Below, one piece after another: positions 1-6,562 of a stretch of 64,000 bases of DNA (the stretch's first letter is position 1; each line of letters begins with the position of its first letter). The stretch lies in contig JBEPTX010000002.1 in the NCBI GenBank assembly GCA_041691795.1, positions 106,000 to 169,999 on the forward strand, in the 5' to 3' direction. The position numbers and the translations under genes are program-made. This stretch comes from JBEPTX01 sp041691795 (GTDB lineage Bacteria; Patescibacteriota; Saccharimonadia; Saccharimonadales; Saccharimonadaceae). The notes under the pieces are model-generated. The model was not told where the DNA came from, searched no databases, and worked only from the letters and a program-made list of their open reading frames with translations.

Positions 1-1567
1 CGCTCATGATTTTGCCAACGTCGGTCGGGACGAGTTTGCCTTTGTCGGCACCGGTGTTTTCTGTGATAATTTCGCGGTTGACTGCTTTACCCTCGAGATT
101 CAGTGTGATAATTTCGCGTGGTGTTCCCTCGCCTTCGCCCTTTTCGGCGTAACCACGGACTTGAACAGTATTAATAATCGTCGCGTAGGTTGATGGACGG
201 CCAATGCCAAGTTCTTCCAATTTTTTGACCAGACTACCTTCGGTAAATCGGGCTGGTGGGCGGGCAAAGACTTGTTTGGCTTGGGCTGACGCGAGGTCGA
301 GCATGTCACCACTAGCTGTAGCGGGCAGAATGTCAGCTTCTTTTTTGCTGCCACCGTAGACTTTTAGGAATCCGTCAAAGATAATCACCTCGCCTTTTGC
401 CTCGAACACATCTTTAGACGTGCTAATCGCAATAGTAACGGTGGTTTTTTCTAGCTGTGCAGGCGCCATTTGACTGGCAAGCGTACGATTTCGGATGAGC
501 GCATAGAGTTTTTGGTCGTACTCATTACTACTTGCCTTTTCGAGGCGCATATCTGTTGGACGGATGGCTTCGTGGGCTTCTTGGGCATTGGCAGATTTGG
601 TTTTAAAGGCACGGACTTGGCTATATTTTTCGCCGAACGCACCTTTAATGTAATCAGCTGCGGCGGCAATTGCTGGCCCCGATAGCGTCACGGAATCGGT
701 ACGCATATAGGTGATTTTGCCTTCTTGGTAGAGTTTTTGGGCGGCCATCATCGTTGCCTTTGATCCAAAGCCTAGTTTGGCGTTGGCGTCCTGCTGCAAG
801 GTGCTGGTGGTGAATGGTGCAGCTGGGTTGCGGGTACCTGGGCTCATCGTGACATCGGTCACAGTGAAATCAGCACCAATTAATGATTCAAGGAATTTTT
901 GTGCCTCTGCTTCGGTGTCGAACCGATTTGGCAATTCGGCCTTTAGCTCGTCATTAGTATGTGTGAACTGTGCGGTCACTTTGAACTGGAATGAACCTTC
1001 GAAACCTTCGATTTCACGTTCGCGCTCGACGAGTAAACGAACGGCTGGTGACTGGACACGACCAGCTGATTTGCCGCCAGGGACTTTTTGCCAGACGACC
1101 GGCGATAGTTCAAAACCAACAAGACGGTCAAGGATTTGACGAGCTTGTTGGGCTTGCACGAGGTTCATGTCGACGGTGTGTACGTCTTTTAGTGCCTGTT
1201 CGACAGCGGCTTTGCTGATTTCATGGTATGTGATGCGTTTGGTGGTTTTTGGATCAAGACCTAGAACTTCACATAAATGCCAGGCAATCGCCTCACCTTC
1301 ACGGTCGGGGTCGGTCGCAAGATAGACTTGGGTGGCGGCTTTGGCGGCCTTTTTCAGTTCGGTGACTACCTTTTTCTTTTCGGCGTCTACCTCGTATTGG
1401 GTTTTGAATCCGTTTTTGACATCAATTGGCGGTGTGCCGTCCTTGGTCTTTTTGACGATGCTGCGAATATGGCCGACAGACGACAGGACATGAAAATCAC
1501 TACCGAGGTATTTCTCGATGGTTTTGGCTTTTGCCGGTGACTCTACAATGACTAGATTTTTACTCAT
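1..1567 (-). CDS. topA: DNA topoisomerase I, N-terminal part (cut by window edge)
   Basis: Type IA topoisomerase that relaxes negatively supercoiled DNA. The reading frame is open from an ATG at 1567 through base 1, so about 522 N-terminal residues are visible and the zinc-finger/C-terminal part lies outside the window. The N-terminus (MSKNLVIVESPAKAKTI) opens the Toprim domain, the acidic DPDREG motif is at about residues 86-91, and the active-site Tyr lies in ITYMRTDS at about residue 287. No frameshift is seen. A promoter with consensus-like -35 and -10 boxes lies 44-72 bp upstream, so this is probably a primary transcript. The gene upstream on the same strand (1698-2084) ends at its own terminator, which argues against an operon. 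Confidence 0.97.
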   Translation of the reverse strand, partial: MSKNLVIVESPAKAKTIEKYLGSDFHVLSSVGHIRSIVKKTKDGTPPIDVKNGFKTQYEVDAEKKKVVTELKKAAKAATQVYLATDPDREGEAIAWHLCEVLGLDPKTTKRITYHEISKAAVEQALKDVHTVDMNLVQAQQARQILDRLVGFELSPVVWQKVPGGKSAGRVQSPAVRLLVEREREIEGFEGSFQFKVTAQFTHTNDELKAELPNRFDTEAEAQKFLESLIGADFTVTDVTMSPGTRNPAAPFTTSTLQQDANAKLGFGSKATMMAAQKLYQEGKITYMRTDSVTLSGPAIAAAADYIKGAFGEKYSQVRAFKTKSANAQEAHEAIRPTDMRLEKASSNEYDQKLYALIRNRTLASQMAPAQLEKTTVTIAISTSKDVFEAKGEVIIFDGFLKVYGGSKKEADILPATASGDMLDLASAQAKQVFARPPARFTEGSLVKKLEELGIGRPSTYATIINTVQVRGYAEKGEGEGTPREIITLNLEGKAVNREIITENTGADKGKLVPTDVGKIMS

Positions 1568-1610
1568 ACTTATAATGCTTGGCGTTTATGGTATCTAAAC
1601 ACAGTCGCTG

Positions 1611-1639
1611 ATTGTATGCAAATAAATGAAATGCGTCAA
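1611..1639 (-). promoter_or_regulatory. Promoter of topA
   Basis: On the minus strand TTGACG (1639-1634), a 17-bp spacer and TACAAT (1616-1611) form a sigma70-type promoter. The expected start near 1604 gives a 5' UTR of about 37 nt before the topA ATG. No clear Shine-Dalgarno sequence is seen. Confidence 0.7.
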
Positions 1640-1649
1640 GCATTAAGAA

Positions 1650-1671
1650 GGGGCGCCTGGTGGGGCGCCCC
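1650..1671 (-). terminator. Intrinsic terminator of the 1698-2084 gene
   Basis: On the minus strand GGGGCGCC, a 6-nt loop and GGCGCCCC form an 8-bp GC stem followed by TTCTT. The hairpin lies just after the stop of the small gene at 1698. The 35-nt segment at 1645-1679 that holds it is repeated exactly at 2219-2253. Confidence 0.75.
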
Positions 1672-1697
1672 AACTTGATAGACACATGGTCCGGCCG

Positions 1698-2084
1698 TTA
1701 TCCCAGACGGATAAGGCCAAGACTGGTCAGAAGATCAGTCTTGGCTTTCTGCTTGACATCGGGCGAGAACAGCCAGGTCGTCGACGCAACGTCGATGAAG
1801 AGCGGGACTCGTTCCAGGTACTTTGTGATGCGTTCGGCCACCAAGTCTTCGAGGTCATTGCCCCAGTCAGACCCCTTTTGAGGGGTAATGACAACGACTT
1901 TTCCTCTGAGGATCTTGATGTCAGCGACCTCTGTCATTGACCGGATCATCCGTTTGAACGTGTGTCCACCTGGACAGATGGATCGCCCAAACAACAGCAT
2001 CGTCCTTTCGTCGTCGTTGATCAACGTGACGACTTCGGATGGTACATTTTGTGTGAGCTCATCGACTGACCAGTCTTCGGTCAT
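1698..2084 (-). CDS. Hypothetical protein, 128 aa, soluble orphan
   Basis: I do not recognise the family. I chose the ATG at 2084 (MTEDWSVDELTQ) because GAAAGG lies about 7 nt upstream. The longer frame to 2156 needs a TTG start and lies at the transcription start of the leader. The product has no signal peptide or membrane segment. It contains one pair of hydrophobic strands (VVVITP near residue 65) and a Cys at CPGG, which could fit a small alpha/beta fold, but nothing supports a function. The gene has its own promoter, an 80-nt leader with a hairpin and a private terminator, so it is monocistronic. Its architecture matches the neighbouring 57-aa gene. Confidence 0.75.
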   Translation of the reverse strand: MTEDWSVDELTQNVPSEVVTLINDDERTMLLFGRSICPGGHTFKRMIRSMTEVADIKILRGKVVVITPQKGSDWGNDLEDLVAERITKYLERVPLFIDVASTTWLFSPDVKQKAKTDLLTSLGLIRLG

Positions 2085-2103
2085 CGTGTTACCTTTCGTA
2101 GGT

Positions 2104-2197
2104 GTGTCTATCAAGTACATAACTTTGACGGACACAGAATTGATGTGATGAGTCAAGCTAACGGATAAACCATAGCATAATTATTCTGAAAGGTCAA
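2104..2197 (-). promoter_or_regulatory. Promoter and hairpin leader of the 1698-2084 gene
   Basis: Minus strand: TTGACC (2197-2192), 17-bp spacer, TATGGT (2174-2169). The predicted leader of about 78 nt holds a hairpin at 2104-2135, with GTGTC pairing to GACAC outside and a TCAAAGT/ACTTGA inner stem. The hairpin stands just upstream of the ribosome-binding site. Confidence 0.6.
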
Positions 2198-2223
2198 AGT
2201 ATAGTCTAACGGGATATGAAGAA

Positions 2224-2245
2224 GGGGCGCCTGGTGGGGCGCCCC
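2224..2245 (-). terminator. Intrinsic terminator of the 57-aa gene
   Basis: Same hairpin as at 1650-1671: GGGGCGCC / GGCGCCCC on the minus strand, followed by TTCTT. It lies 21 bp after the stop of the small gene at 2266. It is an exact copy within a 35-nt direct repeat. Confidence 0.75.
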
Positions 2246-2265
2246 AACTTGATGAGCGGGTGTGG

Positions 2266-2439
2266 TCAGATGACCCTGGGAGGGATGTGGGACCAGAATC
2301 CCGCGATGTTCAGGTGGCCGGGATTGATGAGGGCATAATCCTTGTTGCCAAACCCGAGGTCGAGCCGTGCATCTTGCTTGACGCCGATGTCGGCGGAGAG
2401 CGGTGTTGCGGTGGTCGGGTCGATCTGACGACTTGCCAT
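2266..2439 (-). CDS. Small hypothetical protein, 57 aa
   Basis: A short gene read directly from the minus strand: ATG at 2439, stop TGA at 2266. TAGGAG stands 6 nt before the ATG, a strong Shine-Dalgarno. The product starts MASRQIDPTTATPLSAD, ends HIPPRVI, and carries a Gly/Asn/Asp-rich middle (LGFGNKDYALINPGH). It has no membrane segment. I recognise no family. Support comes from gene architecture rather than homology: a consensus promoter about 115-140 bp upstream, a leader hairpin, the ribosome-binding site and an intrinsic terminator right after the stop. It lies upstream of, and in the same direction as, the 128-aa orphan with which it shares the terminator. Confidence 0.65.
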   Translation of the reverse strand: MASRQIDPTTATPLSADIGVKQDARLDLGFGNKDYALINPGHLNIAGFWSHIPPRVI

Positions 2440-2486
2440 GACTACTCCTATGTAGTGTCGTGTTGTGCTGACCTGCTAGTTCATCA

Positions 2487-2581
2487 AGTTACTATCTTGG
2501 GTTGACAGTAACTCACTTATCATGAGAATGCGTACTTCAAGATTGCTATTGCATTATAGCACAAGGGGTATCAAAAGTCAA
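2487..2581 (-). promoter_or_regulatory. Promoter and leader hairpin of the 57-aa gene
   Basis: Minus strand: TTGACT (2581-2576), a 17-bp spacer and perfect TATAAT (2558-2553). The leader is about 105 nt. It contains a 7-bp hairpin, AGTTACT/AGTAACT, at 2487-2513. The promoter begins inside the 13-bp gap after the dprA stop. Confidence 0.7.
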
Positions 2582-2593
2582 TGACTACGTTGT

Positions 2594-3451
2594 TTATTTA
2601 AGCGTCCACTGATTGCCACCCAGGCTACGGAGGGTACCGGCAATTTCCATCATGGTCAATTCGGTGGCGAAATCACTGGCGGTTGCCTCGGATTGTATCT
2701 GTAATTGCTCGCCATCACGGATACCGGATTGCAGTAATTGAATGATGGATGTTTGCAGTGCGTTGTCGCCTAGCGCTAGTTGGGATTGCGGCTGTAATAA
2801 TTGTGGTGCGATGACTTCGAGGATATCCTCGGCGCAGGTCACGGGATGAGCACCTTGCTTTAATAGTGCGTTACAACCGCCCGACATAGGACTGGTGATG
2901 TTGCCTGGCACGACGAATACTTCCCGCCCCTGTTCAAGCGCGTGCATAGCGGTGTTGAGCGTGCCGCTGCGGCTGGCTGCTTCGGTGATGATAACAGCGT
3001 CGGATAGTCCACTAACGATTCTGTTGCGTTCAAGGAACTGGTTGGGGTACGGGGGTGTTTCGGGTTCATATTCGCTAATGACTGCCCCACCGCTACTGAT
3101 AATGTCGAGTGCGAGCTGGCGATGAGTTGATGGGTAGAAAGTCCCAAGTCCATTTGCCTGAACTGCGATAGTAGTGCCTTTTGCTTCGAGTGCGGCCCGA
3201 TGTGCGATACCATCGACCCCTAGTGCCATGCCGCTAACGATGACGATTCCCCTTTTGGCCAGGTCATATGTTAATCGTTGCGTTACCTCGACGCCGTAGG
3301 CGGTTGGCTTGCGTGTCCCGACGATAGCGACAGTGACACGGCGTTCGGCTGGTAATGTACCTATTATATACAATGTTTTGGGTACATCAGCAATGGTACT
3401 TATGATCTGTGTGAATTTGTGTTCTTGGGGTGATAATTGATTGATTTTCAT
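2594..3451 (-). CDS. dprA: DNA processing protein DprA (natural transformation)
   Basis: DprA binds incoming single-stranded DNA and loads RecA during natural transformation. The Rossmann-like core is clear in order: VGTRKPTAYG (about residues 44-53), SGMALGVDGIAH (73-84), SEYEPETPPYPNQFLERNRI (126-145) and EAASRSGTLNTA (157-168). A C-terminal segment of about 60 residues has the size of the winged-helix tail. I use the ATG at 3451 (MKINQLSPQEHKF). A TTG at 3478 would add nine residues, but neither start has a Shine-Dalgarno. With 285 aa it is slightly short because the N-terminal SAM-like region is reduced. The structured RNA gene begins divergently only about 55 bp away. Confidence 0.95.
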   Translation of the reverse strand: MKINQLSPQEHKFTQIISTIADVPKTLYIIGTLPAERRVTVAIVGTRKPTAYGVEVTQRLTYDLAKRGIVIVSGMALGVDGIAHRAALEAKGTTIAVQANGLGTFYPSTHRQLALDIISSGGAVISEYEPETPPYPNQFLERNRIVSGLSDAVIITEAASRSGTLNTAMHALEQGREVFVVPGNITSPMSGGCNALLKQGAHPVTCAEDILEVIAPQLLQPQSQLALGDNALQTSIIQLLQSGIRDGEQLQIQSEATASDFATELTMMEIAGTLRSLGGNQWTLK

Positions 3452-3471
3452 AGAATTTGTGTCGAAACTTG

Positions 3472-3500
3472 TTGACAAGGCGTCAAATCCGTGCTAATAT
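3472..3500 (+). promoter_or_regulatory. Consensus promoter of structured RNA gene 1
   Basis: TTGACA (3472-3477), a 17-bp spacer and TAATAT (3495-3500) on the plus strand, predicting a start near 3507. No plausible coding frame follows, which points to an RNA gene. Confidence 0.75.
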
Positions 3501-3506
3501 GGGTCA

Positions 3507-3982
3507 TGTATTGATTGATTTGCGAGAACAATCAAACGCACCTTATACCCCCTATTCTAACTTTTAAGTTAGGTTGTGTGCAATGTTTCTTTAAAGTATC
3601 TACCCTCCACTTTTCAGGATTTGTCTTTTTGACTTAACAGCATTGCACATATACTAACCCCTTTAACCAGCATACATCTGCGCTTTGATCGAGATCGTAT
3701 CGCTTGCCCCCGCGGTGGGTTAAAGGGCCAAATGAGGCCAGGTGATGCCCACCCTTACCTGGTCTCTTTTGGTATCTTGGGGAATCGCGCCTCGTGGCAT
3801 ATTTTGGGCGGAAAGCTGTGTTCCTCATTCACCGTACCCTGGTGTACGGCTCATTCCGGTACTCGCTTTCCATCCCAAACTATGCTCACGAGGACGCAAT
3901 CCCTCTTTGCTTGAAGCTAATAGTTGAGTATTTTTGTTGGAATTAAACTACCCGCCGTATTTCTACGGCGGGCTTTTAGTTT
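3507..3982 (+). ncRNA. Structured RNA of about 475 nt, class not identified
   Basis: No convincing ORF lies between the promoter at 3472 and the terminator at 3951, but the DNA is dense in complementary segments. TTGATTG pairs with CAATCAA (from 3511), CTAACTT with AAGTTAG (about 3556), and TGTGCAATG with CATTGCACA (about 3579/3643). CCCTTTAACC pairs with GGTTAAAGGG (about 3659/3715). GAGGCCAGGT pairs with ACCTGGTCTC through a G-U pair that works only on the plus strand. A nearly continuous 25-bp stem spans about 3789-3896, capped by CCGTAC/GTACGG. I looked for RNase P, tmRNA, SRP and 6S signatures and found no convincing match, although the long last stem is somewhat 6S-like. It could be a divergent housekeeping RNA or a new class. 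Confidence 0.65.
3951..3982 (+). terminator. Terminator of structured RNA 1
   Basis: CCCGCCGTA (3951-3959) pairs with TACGGCGGG (3964-3972) around a TTTC loop and is followed by CTTTTAGTTT. It sits between two convergent genes and could also stop the minus-strand gene ending at 3985, with a weaker tail. Confidence 0.8.
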
Positions 3983-3984
3983 AG

Positions 3985-4458
3985 TCAGAGTCGCTTGAGG
4001 GCGTCGATGTAACTCATGTTTACGCGCTTCGTGGCATCGTCCGGATCAATGATCATATACATGGTAGCACGGTCTCTTCGCATACTGAGGTGCGGATAGT
4101 GCCTTGGCTTGATACCATACTTCGTGGATAGGATCTCGATGATTTTTGCGACATACAGCTCACCGTCTGAACCCAGGCTGACGTAGGTATTATTAATACC
4201 AATATGCCACAGCGCAATCACTTTGACTTCAGGGACATTGTACGGCATTCCATACCATGTTCGTTCCTTGCGATAGCCAGTCACAACGGATTGCATGTTG
4301 TGACCTATGAACCCCTTCTCGCGCAAGCGGTACAGCGCTCGAGGTATCTCGATTGCTAGTGCCTGCTGAACTGCGGCATGCTCTATCTGTCGTGTCAGCT
4401 GGATGGTGGCCTCGGCGGTGAGAAAATTTCCGTTGCCTTGCGATACATGATCTGTCAC
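3985..4458 (-). CDS. Hypothetical protein, 157 aa
   Basis: I do not recognise this family. The start is a GTG at 4458 (MTDHVSQGNGNF) with GAAAGG 7 nt upstream. The protein looks soluble and mixed alpha/beta. An N-terminal helix (about residues 15-50) is rich in Ala, Gln and Arg. It is followed by a basic aromatic stretch (GYRKERTWYGMP), a central beta region (VKVIALWHIGINNTYVSLG), and a C-terminal part with RHYPHLSMRRDRATMYMIID. There is no signal peptide, metal site or membrane segment. Like several other orphans here it has a promoter of its own and a leader with two perfect hairpins next to the ribosome-binding site. Confidence 0.75.
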   Translation of the reverse strand: MTDHVSQGNGNFLTAEATIQLTRQIEHAAVQQALAIEIPRALYRLREKGFIGHNMQSVVTGYRKERTWYGMPYNVPEVKVIALWHIGINNTYVSLGSDGELYVAKIIEILSTKYGIKPRHYPHLSMRRDRATMYMIIDPDDATKRVNMSYIDALKRL

Positions 4459-4581
4459 GGTTTAGCCTTTCAGCTCACTCTCTGTCAAACTCCATCTTGG
4501 AGAGTGACAGGTCGGATGGTTTCCGGTTGTCGACTCTCGACAAAACTACTTTTATCATAACACCTTTTAGAAATTTAGCAA
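4459..4581 (-). promoter_or_regulatory. Promoter and two-hairpin leader of the 3985-4458 gene
   Basis: Minus strand: TTGCTA (4581-4576), 16-bp spacer, TATGAT (4559-4554). The leader of about 90 nt contains two perfect hairpins. TTGTCGA/TCGACAA at 4527-4543 has a 3-nt loop. TCACTCTC/GAGAGTGA at 4475-4507 ends about 6 nt before the GAAAGG ribosome-binding site. The second could control translation. The region is shared with the divergent terC promoter. Confidence 0.5.
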
Positions 4582-4611
4582 TTGGGACATGGTATTGATA
4601 CAATGGATGTA

Positions 4612-5652
4612 ATGTCATCTCCACTTCACTCTACACATCCTCTGCGAATTTTTGGTATATCTGGGGCGCTGACAATTGCGCTCGGGGTTTTGATGTTTAT
4701 TTATGGCGGGCTGACGGCGCTATGGCTGTTTGCTGTGCTGGTGATATTGGAAGTGACGTTTAGTTTTGATAACGCGGTGGTCAATAGCCGGGTGCTCGCG
4801 CGGTTTTCACCTCTGTGGCAGAAGCTGTTCCTGACGGTCGGGATATTTATTGCGGTGTTTGTAGTGCGGCTCCTACTGCCGATTGTGATTGTGGCGCTGA
4901 CGGCAAGTTTGGGCGCTGGTGATGTGATCAATCTGGCACTGAATCACCCGGCGGAATATGGGCACAAATTGCACGAGGCGGCACCACTGATTGATGCATT
5001 TGGTGGGACATTCCTGCTGATGATTGGGCTGGCGTATTTTGTCGACCGCGAAAAGGATGTGCATTGGTTGCATCGGACTGAGAAGGCGCTGTCACACTTA
5101 GGTAAAATTCGGTTTATTAAATTGGTGATGATTTTGGTCGTGACAGGGGTGGTGTACCTGACTATTAATCCTCCGCTGCAAGTGGCGGTGTTGATTGCAA
5201 GTTTGATGGGTATTGCGCTCCATGTGGGATTAGACTGGGTTTCTGCTCTGTTTGACAAGCAAGTTGATACATCCAAGACGCAAAAATTGGTCGGAATGGC
5301 GGCATTTGCGTCGTTTATGTATCTAGAGGTCCTGGACGCGTCATTCTCGTTTGATGGTGTTGTCGGCGCCTTTGCAATCACCACTAGTGTGTTGCTGATC
5401 GTAGCTGGTCTGGGTGCTGGTGCGCTATGGGTGCGATCACTGACGGTGTATCTGATGCGAACGGGCGCGCTAGCGAAATATCGCTATCTAGAACATGGGG
5501 CGCACTGGGCGATTTTGGCGTTGGGTATTGTGATGTTAGTCAAGTTGTATCAGGTAGAAATGCCGGAATGGTTGACTGGATCGATTGGACTGATCTTTAT
5601 TGTGACTGCTGTTACAACAAGTGTTATCGAGAAACGGATGCAGCAGAAGTAG
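4612..5652 (+). CDS. TerC/DUF475-family membrane protein
   Basis: A polytopic membrane protein of the TerC superfamily (DUF475 type), a group linked to tellurite resistance and to metal, often manganese, efflux. Two internal copies of the family motif are visible: LEVTFSFDNAVVNSRVL near residue 45 and LEVLDASFSFDGVVGAFA near residue 240. Their acidic and Asn residues line the transport path in the family. About eight hydrophobic segments are present. I prefer the ATG at 4612 (MSSPLHSTHPL) because TACAAT (4599-4604) ends 7 nt before it, the leaderless spacing seen throughout this window. ATG 4603 and TTG 4582 are in frame. Fur and ZIP follow, so a metal-handling neighbourhood is plausible. Confidence 0.85.
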   Translation: MSSPLHSTHPLRIFGISGALTIALGVLMFIYGGLTALWLFAVLVILEVTFSFDNAVVNSRVLARFSPLWQKLFLTVGIFIAVFVVRLLLPIVIVALTASLGAGDVINLALNHPAEYGHKLHEAAPLIDAFGGTFLLMIGLAYFVDREKDVHWLHRTEKALSHLGKIRFIKLVMILVVTGVVYLTINPPLQVAVLIASLMGIALHVGLDWVSALFDKQVDTSKTQKLVGMAAFASFMYLEVLDASFSFDGVVGAFAITTSVLLIVAGLGAGALWVRSLTVYLMRTGALAKYRYLEHGAHWAILALGIVMLVKLYQVEMPEWLTGSIGLIFIVTAVTTSVIEKRMQQK

Positions 5653-5659
5653 CGTTTTT

Positions 5660-6053
5660 GTCATTCCGGACTTGATCCGGAATCCAGTCATTTATTCATT
5701 AACTAAACTATCTCCTCTGTTCTTTTTGCTAAAAGAACCAAAAGCCAGTGTACTTCTCCGCTGGAAAGTACCAAAAAGCCTTCTTTTGGTGGCAAAAGAA
5801 GCAAAACGTTTGTGGCTGCTTCCCTCCGCCGCGAAGTCTCACCCTCAAACAACGGGCGCTTGGACAACTCCCGTTGGTCGGTCCCTCTCTATTTCTCTAG
5901 TTAATGGAGAGGGACTGAGTCCAAGCGCACTATTCCGTTGTTTCAGGTCTCACCTTCTCGGGCAGGTCCAGATGCCACGGGGATATTGATTTATTATTTA
6001 CGCACTAGAAGTGCGAATGATTATATGGATCCTGAAACAAGTTCAGGATGACG
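5660..6053 (+). repeat. Dispersed structured repeat, family 1, copy A
   Basis: First of six copies. It begins with the terminal palindrome GTCATTCCGGACTTGATCC and ends with a related palindrome around CCTGAAACAAGTTCAGG. The core at 5848-5942 folds as three nested stems: AACAACGG/CCGTTGTT outside, GCGCTTGGAC/GTCCAAGCGC in the middle and GTCCCTCTC/GAGAGGGAC inside. The conserved internal loop is AACTCCCGTTGGTCG opposite TGA, with ACTATT on the 3' side. A short hairpin CGCACT/AGTGCG (about 6001) follows. This copy is the longest because the 5' hairpin part looks partly duplicated. It lies between the convergent terC and fur, and its right end supplies the fur stop codon. Confidence 0.9.
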
Positions 6054-6468
6054 AGGACGGATGACGGCTGCAGGTTTTACAGAGGCCGCTGACTTCGAAT
6101 TTGTGTTCGGCTGGCGTGAAATCGTAGTCACGTGCGATGGCAGCGACGAGTTGTTCGAGTTTTTTGGAATGGATATCGATCAGGGTGCCGCATTTGGTGC
6201 AATACAGATGATGATGGTGGGATTTGAAGGGGCTGGTAAGCTCGTAGCGCTGTTTCCAGCCTAGTGGAACGGCCTCGACGATATTGAGTTTGGCAAATAG
6301 TTCGATCGTGCGGTAGATGCTGACGCGGTCGACATCTGGGCATTTTTTGGTGATTTGCCCTATTGATAATGGCATTTCGCTGACGCGCATGGCTTCGAAT
6401 ACCGCTTGGCGCGGTGTTGTCATGCGAAGCTGTTCGCGGGCAAAAATAACTTCCAACTCAGGGTTCAT
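6043..6468 (-). CDS. Fur-family metal-responsive repressor
   Basis: A 141-aa member of the Fur/Zur/PerR family: N-terminal winged helix (about residues 1-80, with YRTIELFAKLNIVE as the wing region) and a C-terminal dimerisation/metal domain. The HHHHLYCTKCG segment provides His ligands and one CxxC, and GLCKTC a second CxxC, so a structural Cys4 zinc site is likely. The start is leaderless-like: TATACT lies 6 nt before the ATG. A perfect 9-5-9 palindrome (6486-6508) stands immediately upstream, between this gene and the divergent ZIP transporter, so autoregulation and control of zip are likely. The last residues (SSSS) and the TGA stop lie within the end of repeat copy A. Zur-like zinc sensing is an inference from the neighbour. 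Confidence 0.9.
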   Translation of the reverse strand: MNPELEVIFAREQLRMTTPRQAVFEAMRVSEMPLSIGQITKKCPDVDRVSIYRTIELFAKLNIVEAVPLGWKQRYELTSPFKSHHHHLYCTKCGTLIDIHSKKLEQLVAAIARDYDFTPAEHKFEVSGLCKTCSRHPSSSS

Positions 6469-6485
6469 AGTTGCAGTATAGCATG

Positions 6486-6508
6486 TTATTGCAACAAATT
6501 TGCAATAA
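6486..6508. promoter_or_regulatory. Fur-family operator (9-5-9 palindrome)
   Basis: TTATTGCAA, five bases (CAAAT), then TTGCAATAA, a perfect inverted repeat. It lies just upstream of the fur -10 box (6480-6475) and upstream of a TATAAT (6532-6537) facing the ZIP gene. The arrangement fits a shared operator. The TTGCAA-N5-TTGCAA core resembles sites I recall for Nur-type Fur proteins. Confidence 0.7.
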
Positions 6509-6562
6509 AGATTCTATGGGCATATTGTAGGTATAATAACGATAAAGAAAGAGATAAATCTT

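Noticed and set aside
3507..3982. RNase P or 6S RNA
   Set aside because: The conserved P4/CR-I sequences of RNase P are absent. 6S is far shorter, and only the last stem is reminiscent of it.
5621..5989. ORFs within repeat copies (for example 5621-5989 and 44436-44630)
   Set aside because: They are not shared between copies, because indels break the frames, and the element evolves as a structure rather than as a coding sequence.
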